Shown one piece after another: positions 1 through 5,263 of a stretch of 5,263 bases of DNA (positions are counted from its first letter, which is position 1; every line of letters begins with the position of its first letter). The position numbers and the translations under genes are program-made. The stretch comes from Alphaproteobacteria bacterium (GTDB lineage Bacteria; Pseudomonadota; Alphaproteobacteria; Elsterales; Elsteraceae), in the NCBI GenBank assembly GCA_013297545.1, contig JAAFHH010000040.1, positions 7,598-12,860 on the forward strand. The letters are read 5' to 3'. The notes under the pieces are model-generated. The model had not been told where the DNA came from, did not search any database, and was given only the letters and a program-made list of their open reading frames with translations.

Positions 1-1736
1 GCCGGCGGTTGCGCACCGCCAGCGAAAGCCGCCGGGCGCACAACGTTGGAGGTCAGCTTGGCGATCACTTCAGCCCGCGGGCCGAACATCTCCACCAAGC
101 CGTCGCGCATCACCACCACCTTGTCGACCACGTTCAACACCGACGGGCGGTGCGCGATGATGACGATGGTGGTGCCCATCTGCTTTAGATCGAGCAGGGT
201 CTGGTTCAGCGCCATCTCGCCTTCGCTGTCCAGGTTGGCGTTCGGTTCATCGAGGACGAGCAGGCGCGGATTGCCGAACAGTGCACGTGCGAGCGCAATG
301 CGCTGGCGCTGGCCGCCGGACAACACTTCACCACCAGTGCCGATTTCCGTGTCGTAGGCTTGCGGCAAGCGCAAGATCATGTCGTGCACGCCAGCGCGCT
401 TGGCGGCTTCGACAATCGCTTCCGGATCCGCCTCCGTGAAGCGACCGATGTTTTCCCGGATGGTGCCGGCAAACAGTTCGATGTCCTGGGGCAGATAGCC
501 GACATACATGCCGAAATCCGCCCGGTCCCAACTGAACACATCCGCGCCATCGAGGCGTACCGCACCAGAGTTCGGCCGCCACACACCAACGATCAGGCGC
601 GCAAGCGTGGATTTGCCGGCCGCTGACGGGCCGATCACGCCCATGCTCTCACCGGCCGCGAGCTCGAGGCTGACACCCTTGATGATCGCCTTGTCGGTGC
701 CCGGCGGGGCATAGACCACGCGTTCGAGCTGCAAGCGCCCGGTCGGGGCCGGCAGCTTCATCGCAACATCGCGCGGCGGCACTGCGGTCAACAGTTCGAT
801 CACCCGGGTCAGCGACTGGCGCGCCAGGATGAGGCCCTTCCAAGCCCCAACCGCTTGCTCAACCGGGGCGAGGGCGCGGCCCAGCAGGATGGTTGCGGCA
901 AACATGGCACCCGCGCTGATGCTCTGCTGCACGGTAAGCCACGCCCCCATGCCAAGTGCGGCGGACTGAACGAACATGCGGGCGAACTTGATGGCGCCGC
1001 CGAGGTCAGCCGCCCGGTCGGACGCCGCCGCCTGGTAGCCCATCATCGCCTCACGGTCTTTCGACCAGCGCTTGGTCACCCCCGGCATCATGCCCATGGC
1101 CTGGACGACTTCAGCATTGCGCAAGGTCGCATCCGTGAAGCCGTAGGTGCGCACCGCGTAGGAGTTCGCGACCTGCAGCGCCTTCTTCGTCGCCATCTCA
1201 TTCGCGATCGCCAGCAGCAGCAGCAGAACAGAGGCCACCAGTGCCAGCATCCCGAACCACGGATGCAACAAGAACATCACCAGCATGTAGATCGGAAACC
1301 ACGGCAGATCGAACATCGCGTGGATGCCTTGGCCGGTCATCACCTGGCGGAAATTGTCAAAATCACGCAGGGCTTCGCGGTACTTGTCCGATCCCGCGGT
1401 CACGCCGCGCTCCACCAGGGCGGACAGCACCCGGCGCGACATCAGGTTGTCGAGCTTGATGCCGACCCGGATCAGCACCCGCGCGCGCAAGGGATCCAGG
1501 ATCGCCATCACCAGCAAGGCGGCAGCGACCGCGATCGTCAACATCGCCAAAGTCCACCCGCTGCCGGAATTCAGCACGCGATCGTAGACTTGCATCATGT
1601 AGAGCGAGGGGGCGAGGAACAGCAAGTTGATGGCGCCCGAAAACAACGCGGCGACACCAAGATAAGGCATGCACAACTTCAGCGCCTGACGCATCTCAGG
1701 GCTTTTGGTCTGCATCCGGTTCATCATTTGCATCAT
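1..1736 (-). CDS. Type I secretion system permease/ATPase, PrtD family (partial, C-terminal end off window)
   Basis: This is the inner-membrane ABC subunit of a type I secretion system. It would use ATP to drive a protein with a C-terminal secretion signal through a membrane-fusion protein and a TolC-like outer-membrane channel. The frame is open from 1736 to the left edge (578 residues). An N-terminal membrane domain has hydrophobic segments near residues 25-47, 62-80, 148-185 and 250-293, with the family-like stretch LYMMQVYDRVLNSG at about 46-59. The ATPase domain follows: Walker A GPSAAGKS at 369-376 (Lys375), Q-loop Gln417, signature LSGGQ at 472-476, Walker B ending in Asp496-Glu497, and H-loop His529. 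Walker B runs into DEPNANLD, typical of PrtD/AprD/RsaD-type exporters rather than the TSALD common in other ABC proteins. There is no N-terminal C39 peptidase domain, so a double-glycine peptide exporter is unlikely. PrtD proteins are usually about 570-590 residues, so only the tail is missing. The start is uncertain: ATG codons occur at residues 1, 2, 4, 5 and 8, and I chose the first, which has a weak GAAAG 8 nt upstream. The substrate is unknown, and a membrane-fusion gene probably follows beyond the left edge. Confidence 0.93.
   Translation of the reverse strand, partial: MMQMMNRMQTKSPEMRQALKLCMPYLGVAALFSGAINLLFLAPSLYMMQVYDRVLNSGSGWTLAMLTIAVAAALLVMAILDPLRARVLIRVGIKLDNLMSRRVLSALVERGVTAGSDKYREALRDFDNFRQVMTGQGIHAMFDLPWFPIYMLVMFLLHPWFGMLALVASVLLLLLAIANEMATKKALQVANSYAVRTYGFTDATLRNAEVVQAMGMMPGVTKRWSKDREAMMGYQAAASDRAADLGGAIKFARMFVQSAALGMGAWLTVQQSISAGAMFAATILLGRALAPVEQAVGAWKGLILARQSLTRVIELLTAVPPRDVAMKLPAPTGRLQLERVVYAPPGTDKAIIKGVSLELAAGESMGVIGPSAAGKSTLARLIVGVWRPNSGAVRLDGADVFSWDRADFGMYVGYLPQDIELFAGTIRENIGRFTEADPEAIVEAAKRAGVHDMILRLPQAYDTEIGTGGEVLSGGQRQRIALARALFGNPRLLVLDEPNANLDSEGEMALNQTLLDLKQMGTTIVIIAHRPSVLNVVDKVVVMRDGLVEMFGPRAEVIAKLTSNVVRPAAFAGGAQPP
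1212..1226. repeat. Short triplet repeat (CAG)5 inside the exporter gene
   Basis: Five perfect CAG units on the plus strand read as five consecutive CTG leucine codons (residues 171-175) on the coding minus strand, inside a predicted membrane segment. It is most simply explained by leucine codon preference in a hydrophobic helix. A change in unit number would keep the reading frame. Confidence 0.8.
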
Positions 1737-1742
1737 GATCGG

Positions 1743-1759
1743 CACTTTCGTCCAAAGTG
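1743..1759 (-). promoter_or_regulatory. Small hairpin covering the ribosome binding site of the exporter gene
   Basis: A perfect 6-bp inverted repeat (CACTTT / AAAGTG, 5-nt loop) lies 6 nt upstream of the ATG at 1736. On the minus strand the only purine-rich stretch near that start, GAAAG at 1749-1745, falls in the loop edge and 3' arm of the stem. Folding in the mRNA would therefore compete with ribosome binding. The repeat is directly visible; a regulatory role is inference, because a 6-bp stem is short and could occur by chance. Confidence 0.3.
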
Positions 1760-1987
1760 GCCTGGATCAAGAAGCGCCAGCGACTGCCGCACGCTTTCAT
1801 CCAGCCTGATGTGTGCCCAGCAATCCAACCGTCCTGCTCTGGCCGCAGCAGATACCTACAACGGCCAAGGCGGACGATCAAACCCTATCGGGCGCGGGGA
1901 AACCTACTGCAGGTCAGAAAGCAACGCTACCCGCCGAAATGCATAGGCGCTTCGACCGACCCCGCCACTGTCCCCCGATATGGCTGA

Positions 1988-2017
1988 TTGACGCTGGAAC
2001 ACAAGACCCGCTACACG
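1988..2017 (+). promoter_or_regulatory. Candidate sigma70-like promoter for the rml operon
   Basis: TTGACG at 1988-1993 matches five of six bases of the -35 consensus. An 18-nt spacer leads to TACACG at 2012-2017, a weak -10 with three of six matches. Transcription would begin near 2024, giving a leader of about 30-35 nt before the rmlC ATG at 2058. The -35 box and spacing are good and the -10 is poor, so this is a candidate only. Confidence 0.33.
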
Positions 2018-2041
2018 CATTCGCTGCCCCGTGACCGCTTT

Positions 2042-2047
2042 AGAAGG
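2042..2047 (+). promoter_or_regulatory. Ribosome binding site that selects the rmlC ATG at 2058
   Basis: AGAAGG lies 10 nt before ATG 2058. The alternative in-frame GTG at 2031 has only a C/T-rich stretch upstream and would lie almost at the inferred transcript start. This favours the ATG and a 187-residue product. Confidence 0.6.
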
Positions 2048-2057
2048 CCGACCCGAC

Positions 2058-2621
2058 ATGTCCCTCGACGTCCAACGGACGGCCATTCCCGATGTTCTGC
2101 TGATCACGCCCAAGCGCCACGGCGATGCCCGCGGGTTCTTCGTCGAGACCTACAATCGGGCAACTTGGGTCGCGGCCGGCATCAGCCACGACTTCGTGCA
2201 GGACAATCACTCGCTGTCGAAGCCGGTCTACACCGTGCGCGGCCTGCACTATCAGCTGGCCCCGAAGGCGCAAGACAAGCTGGTGCGGGTGCTGCGCGGC
2301 CGGATCTTGGATGTCGCGGTTGACCTGCGCCGCTCGTCGCCGACCTATGGCCAGCATGTCGCGGTTGAGCTCTCAGCCGACAATGGCGTGCAGATCCTGG
2401 TGCCCGCCGGCTTTGCCCATGGCTTTGCGACCTTGGAGCCGGATACCGAAGTGGCCTACAAGGTGACCGCCCTCTATTCCCGCGAACACGACCGCGGCAT
2501 TCGCTGGAACGACCCCGCCCTCAAGATCACCTGGGGCTTCGATGAAGCCCTGGCCGAGCTGTCGGACAAAGACCGGGTCGCCCCGCTGCTGGCCGAGCTG
2601 GCCGAACCCCCCTTCGCTTGA
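2058..2621 (+). CDS. rmlC: dTDP-4-dehydrorhamnose 3,5-epimerase
   Basis: This cytosolic enzyme inverts C3 and C5 of dTDP-4-keto-6-deoxy-D-glucose to give dTDP-4-keto-L-rhamnose, the third step of dTDP-L-rhamnose synthesis. The 187-residue product matches the usual length of about 180-190. It is a single cupin-type domain with the family landmarks in order: GDARGFFVETY at 22-32, QDNHS at 48-52, VRGLHYQ at 60-66, the PAGFAHGF barrel motif at 116-123, EVAYKVT at 131-137, and RGIRWNDP at 146-153. By alignment to known RmlC enzymes His64 would be the catalytic base and Tyr134 the catalytic acid, and both are present. It is the first gene of the operon, and rmlB starts 19 nt after its stop. A GTG 27 nt upstream in the same frame is a possible but less likely start. 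No oddities were seen. Confidence 0.96.
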   Translation: MSLDVQRTAIPDVLLITPKRHGDARGFFVETYNRATWVAAGISHDFVQDNHSLSKPVYTVRGLHYQLAPKAQDKLVRVLRGRILDVAVDLRRSSPTYGQHVAVELSADNGVQILVPAGFAHGFATLEPDTEVAYKVTALYSREHDRGIRWNDPALKITWGFDEALAELSDKDRVAPLLAELAEPPFA

Positions 2622-2640
2622 TTTGGTGGACTGTAACGCC

Positions 2641-3699
2641 ATGAAACTTTTGGTCACCGGCGGCGCCGGTTTTATCGGATCGGCCGTGATCCGCCAGGCG
2701 ATCGCTGATCCCGCCTGGCAGGTGGTCAATGTCGACGTGCTGACCTACGCCGCCAACCCAAGCGCGGTGGAAACCGCCGCCACCGACCCGCGCTACACCT
2801 TGATCCAGGCCGACATCTGCGACCGCGCTGCGATCGACCGGGTGCTGGCCGACCACCAGCCCGATGCCATCATGCATCTGGCGGCGGAATCCCACGTCGA
2901 TCGCTCGATCGATGGCCCGCTCGCCTTCGTGCAGACCAACGTGATGGGCACGGCAACCTTGCTGGAAGCAGCCCTTGCCCACTACCGCCGGCTGGAGGGT
3001 GACGCAAAGGCGCGCTTTCGCTTCCACCATGTCTCGACCGACGAGGTCTACGGCTCGCTCGGCGACACCGGCCTGTTCCTGGAGACCACGCCCTACGATC
3101 CGCGCTCGCCCTATTCGGCGTCCAAAGCCGCATCGGACCATTTGGTCAGTGCCTGGCACCACACCTTCGGGCTGCCGATCGTGATTTCGAACTGTTCGAA
3201 CAATTACGGACCCTGGCAGTTCCCGGAAAAGCTGTTCCCGGTGATGATCGCCAATGCGCTCGACGGCAAGCCGCTGCCAGTCTACGGCCAGGGCCTGAAC
3301 GTGCGGGACTGGCTCTACGTCGATGATCATGCCGACGCGCTGCTGACCATCCTAAAGCGCGGCCGCAATGGCGAGAGCTACAACGTCGGCGGCAACGAAG
3401 AAAAGCGCAACATCGACGTCGTGCACGCGATTTGCGACATACTCGATCGGCTGGTCGGGGTCTCGCCCGACGGCCCGCGCCGGCGTCTGGTGACCTACGT
3501 CACCGATCGCCCGGGCCATGATGCGCGCTACGCGATCGACGCGACCAAGATCAAGCAGGAACTCGGCTGGACACCGAAACAGACCTTCGCGAGCGGCTTG
3601 GAAGCGACTGTGCGCTGGTATCTCGACCACGCGGACTGGTGGCGCGATCTGCGGGCGAAGACCGATGCCGCCAAGCGCCTCGGCCTCGGGCGGTCGTAA
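2641..3699 (+). CDS. rmlB: dTDP-glucose 4,6-dehydratase
   Basis: This enzyme converts dTDP-D-glucose to dTDP-4-keto-6-deoxy-D-glucose using tightly bound NAD+, the second step of the pathway. It is a 352-residue extended short-chain dehydrogenase of normal family length. The N-terminal Rossmann fold shows the glycine-rich NAD motif GGAGFIG at 7-13, and AAESHVDRS at 81-89 is characteristic of nucleotide-sugar dehydratases. The catalytic Thr133-Asp134-Glu135 sits in VSTDEVYG, and Tyr158-xxx-Lys162 sits in PYSASKA. The sugar-nucleotide domain carries SNNYGPWQFPEKL at 186-198 and RDWLYVDDH at 222-230. Start choice: the frame extends upstream to 2542, but that part overlaps rmlC and does not look like the family. 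ATG 2641 begins exactly at the first beta strand (MKLLVTGG) and has GGTGGA 10 nt upstream at 2625-2630. rmlD follows after 3 nt. Confidence 0.97.
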   Translation: MKLLVTGGAGFIGSAVIRQAIADPAWQVVNVDVLTYAANPSAVETAATDPRYTLIQADICDRAAIDRVLADHQPDAIMHLAAESHVDRSIDGPLAFVQTNVMGTATLLEAALAHYRRLEGDAKARFRFHHVSTDEVYGSLGDTGLFLETTPYDPRSPYSASKAASDHLVSAWHHTFGLPIVISNCSNNYGPWQFPEKLFPVMIANALDGKPLPVYGQGLNVRDWLYVDDHADALLTILKRGRNGESYNVGGNEEKRNIDVVHAICDILDRLVGVSPDGPRRRLVTYVTDRPGHDARYAIDATKIKQELGWTPKQTFASGLEATVRWYLDHADWWRDLRAKTDAAKRLGLGRS

Positions 3700-3702
3700 G
3701 CG

Positions 3703-4548
3703 ATGCCGGTTGTTCTGGTCACTGGTGCTGCCGGGCAAGTTGGCTCTGAGGTCATGCGGCTCGCTTGGCCGGCCGGCTGGCGGGTGGCGGGCTATACCAG
3801 TGGTGATCTCGACATCACCGATGCGGCTGCGGTCGCCGTCGAGCGGCCGGACTTGATCATCAACTGTGCCGCCTACACCGCCGTCGACAAGGCGGAAGGT
3901 GATGCGGATTGCGCCTACGCCGTCAACCGCGATGGGGTGGCGAACCTCGCCGCCACCGGCGTGCCGATTGTGCACCTGTCGACCGACTATGTGTTCAACG
4001 GTGCACCCGGCCGCGCCTGGCGGGAAAGCGACCCGACCGGGCCGCTCGGTGTGTACGGCGCCTCCAAGCTCGCGGGCGAGCAGGCGTTGGCCGGGCACCC
4101 GGCTGTCGTGCTGCGCACCGCCTGGGTGTTCGGCCGCACCGGCGGCAACTTTGTGAAGACGATGCTGCGGCTCGCCAAAGATCGCGACCAGCTGACCGTG
4201 GTCGCCGATCAGCACGGCGGGCCGACGCCCGCGGCTGCGATTGCGGTGGCCTGCCAGACCGTGGGCCTGCGCCTGCTGGATGACGCGTCCGTCGCTGGCG
4301 TCTACCACTTCGCCGGCGCACCGGCGACTGATTGGGCGGCGTTTGCTCGGGCGATCCTAGCGGCATCGGTCGCCCATGGTGGGCGCGACGTGCCGGTCAA
4401 AGGCATCGCGACATCCGACTATCCAACCCCCGCCAAGCGGCCGGCGAATTCGGTGCTGGACTGTGCCCGCATCGCTGCCACCTTCGGCATCTCGCAACCC
4501 GATTGGCGCGAGGCGCTGGCCGCCTTGATGCCGGAGCTTATGCCATGA
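3703..4548 (+). CDS. rmlD: dTDP-4-dehydrorhamnose reductase
   Basis: This enzyme reduces dTDP-4-keto-L-rhamnose to dTDP-L-rhamnose with NAD(P)H, the last step of the pathway. The 281 residues are slightly shorter than many RmlD proteins (about 290-300) but complete in motifs. The cofactor motif GAAGQVG is at 8-14, DLDITD at 35-40, NCAAYTAVDKAE at 54-65, and STDYVFNG at 93-100 with Thr94-Asp95. The catalytic pair is Tyr118 and Lys122 in VYGASKLAGE. RTAWVFG at 138-144 and RPANSVLD near 246-253 are typical of the C-terminal substrate region. There is no clear Shine-Dalgarno site before ATG 3703. With only 3 nt after the rmlB stop, translation is probably coupled to rmlB. Its stop overlaps the start of rmlA by 4 nt (ATGA). 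Confidence 0.96.
   Translation: MPVVLVTGAAGQVGSEVMRLAWPAGWRVAGYTSGDLDITDAAAVAVERPDLIINCAAYTAVDKAEGDADCAYAVNRDGVANLAATGVPIVHLSTDYVFNGAPGRAWRESDPTGPLGVYGASKLAGEQALAGHPAVVLRTAWVFGRTGGNFVKTMLRLAKDRDQLTVVADQHGGPTPAAAIAVACQTVGLRLLDDASVAGVYHFAGAPATDWAAFARAILAASVAHGGRDVPVKGIATSDYPTPAKRPANSVLDCARIAATFGISQPDWREALAALMPELMP
4533..4536 (+). promoter_or_regulatory. Ribosome binding site for rmlA inside the end of rmlD
   Basis: GGAG lies 8 nt before ATG 4545, within the last codons of rmlD. It supports the start at 4545, in the ATGA overlap, over the in-frame ATG at 4557. Confidence 0.6.
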
Positions 4549-5263
4549 CCTCGCCCATGAAGGGTATCGTGCTCGCCGGTGGCTCGGGCACCCGGCTCTA
4601 CCCGGTGACCCGCGCGGTCTCCAAGCAGCTGCTGCCGGTCTACGACAAGCCGATGATCTTCTACCCGCTGTCGACCCTGATGCTGGCCGGCATCCACCAG
4701 ATCATGGTGATCACGACGCCGGAAGATCAGTCGCAGTTCCAGCGCCTGCTCGGCAATGGCAGCGACTATGGCATCGAGATCACCTGGGCCGTGCAGCCAA
4801 AGCCCGAGGGTCTGGCCCAAGCCTTCCACATCGCCGCCGACACCGGGTTCTTGAATGGCGAGCCGGCAGCCTTGGTGCTGGGCGACAACATCTTCTACGG
4901 CCACGACTTGGAGCCGGTGCTGACCCGCGCCGCCCAGCGCACCGACCGGGCGACCGTGTTCGGCTACCATGTGGCCGACCCGGAACGCTATGGCGTGGTC
5001 GAATTCGACGACACTGGCAAGGCGATCTCGATCGAAGAAAAGCCGAGCCAGCCGCGCTCCAACTTCGCGGTCACCGGCCTCTACTTCTACCCGCCCGATG
5101 TGGTGGATGTGGCGCGCAAGATCGCGCCCAGCCCGCGCGGCGAGCTGGAGATCACCGACGTCAACCGGGTCTACCTGGAACGCGGCCAGCTGGAAGTCGA
5201 GCGCATGGGCCGCGGCTATGCCTGGCTCGACACCGGCACCCACGAAAGCCTGCTGGAAGCCGG
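4545..5263 (+). CDS. rmlA: Glucose-1-phosphate thymidylyltransferase (partial, cut by right edge)
   Basis: This enzyme joins dTTP and glucose-1-phosphate to give dTDP-glucose and pyrophosphate, the first and usually feedback-controlled step of the pathway. The first 239 residues are visible; the family is about 290 long, so roughly the last 50 are missing. The nucleotide-binding signature LAGGSGTRLYP at 10-20 is followed by SKQLLPVYDKPM at 26-37. QPKPEGLAQA at 84-93 contacts the base and sugar, LGDN at 112-115 carries the probable metal-binding Asp114, EEKP is at 164-167, VTGLYFY at 176-182 and WLDTGTH at 227-233, with Asp229 the likely second metal ligand. The start at 4545 is supported by the ATGA overlap with rmlD and an upstream GGAG. 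A start at 4557 would give MKGIVLAGG, also common in the family, and cannot be excluded. The reading frame is intact throughout. Confidence 0.96.
   Translation, partial: MTSPMKGIVLAGGSGTRLYPVTRAVSKQLLPVYDKPMIFYPLSTLMLAGIHQIMVITTPEDQSQFQRLLGNGSDYGIEITWAVQPKPEGLAQAFHIAADTGFLNGEPAALVLGDNIFYGHDLEPVLTRAAQRTDRATVFGYHVADPERYGVVEFDDTGKAISIEEKPSQPRSNFAVTGLYFYPPDVVDVARKIAPSPRGELEITDVNRVYLERGQLEVERMGRGYAWLDTGTHESLLEA

Larger units (their letters stand above)
1737..2057. other. Divergent intergenic region between the exporter gene and the rml operon
   Basis: About 320 bases separate the two divergent starts and must hold the promoters of both units unless the exporter is transcribed from elsewhere. I find no convincing protein or RNA gene here. 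For the rightward unit there is a TTGACG-based promoter candidate at 1988-2017. For the leftward unit the best I can find is TTGATC at 1881-1876 with a poor TAGGTA 17 nt on (1858-1853), too weak to list separately. A second imperfectly supported inverted repeat, TGGCCG at 1840-1845 and CGGCCA at 1862-1867 with a 16-nt loop, could be an operator half-site pair or chance. No terminator-like stem with a T-run was seen. Confidence 0.7.

Noticed and set aside
1840..1867. Inverted repeat TGGCCG / CGGCCA with a 16-nt loop
   Set aside because: A 6-bp match with a long loop is expected by chance in GC-rich DNA. It is too weak to call an operator or terminator.
1696..1881. Minus-strand frame of 61 codons overlapping the start of the exporter gene
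   Set aside because: It starts at TTG with no ribosome binding site at a usable spacing, has no recognisable family, and its acidic tail is just the out-of-frame reading of the ATG-rich exporter start.
855..1946. Long plus-strand open frame of 363 codons antisense to the exporter gene
   Set aside because: The predicted protein is a low-complexity mix rich in His, Gln and Arg with no recognisable domain, and the opposite strand carries a fully motif-complete ABC transporter. It is the usual GC-rich antisense shadow.
2542..2640. N-terminal extension of rmlB back to an in-frame ATG
   Set aside because: It overlaps the end of rmlC, gives Pro/Trp-rich sequence unlike the family, and the ATG at 2641 fits both the first beta strand of the fold and a GGTGGA site.
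2527..3330. Minus-strand frame of 267 codons opposite rmlC and rmlB
   Set aside because: It runs antisense to clear rml genes, shows no family motifs and has the codon pattern of a complementary-strand shadow.
3352..4308. Minus-strand frame of 318 codons opposite rmlB and rmlD
   Set aside because: It spans the junction of two well-supported genes on the other strand and has no recognisable domain.
4419..5243. Minus-strand frame of 274 codons opposite rmlD and rmlA
   Set aside because: It is antisense to intact rmlA motifs and has no independent evidence.
1..5263. CRISPR arrays, tRNA or rRNA genes, insertion sequences and attachment sites
   Set aside because: I looked for regularly spaced repeats, tRNA-like cloverleaf segments, transposase motifs and terminal repeats by eye and saw none.

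Overview
The window is GC-rich, tightly packed bacterial DNA with two divergent transcription units. The protein types and codon use suggest a Gram-negative, most likely an alphaproteobacterium. That placement rests on the kind of type I exporter, the high GC content and the resemblance of the gene neighbourhood to sphingomonad and Caulobacter surface-polymer loci. It is inference, and no species is assigned.

Left part (1-1736, minus strand): one gene encodes a PrtD-type ABC transporter, the inner-membrane energy-coupling subunit of a type I secretion system. It starts at about 1736 and runs leftward off the window. 578 residues are visible, so little more than the extreme C-terminus is missing. 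All ATPase motifs are intact.

Middle (1737-2057): about 320 bases lie between the two divergent starts. No convincing gene is present. The stretch holds a short hairpin over the weak ribosome binding site of the exporter gene, a candidate sigma70-like promoter reading right, and a good ribosome binding site for the first gene on the right.

Right part (2058-5263, plus strand): a complete dTDP-L-rhamnose set in the order rmlC-rmlB-rmlD-rmlA. The genes are separated by 19 nt, 3 nt and a 4-nt ATGA overlap, so they are almost certainly one operon. RmlA makes dTDP-glucose, RmlB dehydrates it, RmlC epimerises the keto-sugar and RmlD reduces it to dTDP-L-rhamnose. rmlA is cut by the right edge after 239 residues. 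The product would feed rhamnose into a surface glycan such as O-antigen, exopolysaccharide or S-layer-associated polysaccharide.

The two units together suggest a cell-surface locus in which a protein exporter sits beside a sugar-donor operon. All individual genes belong to well-known families. I see no new system in this window; the points worth checking are the pairing, the gene order and the leader of the exporter gene.
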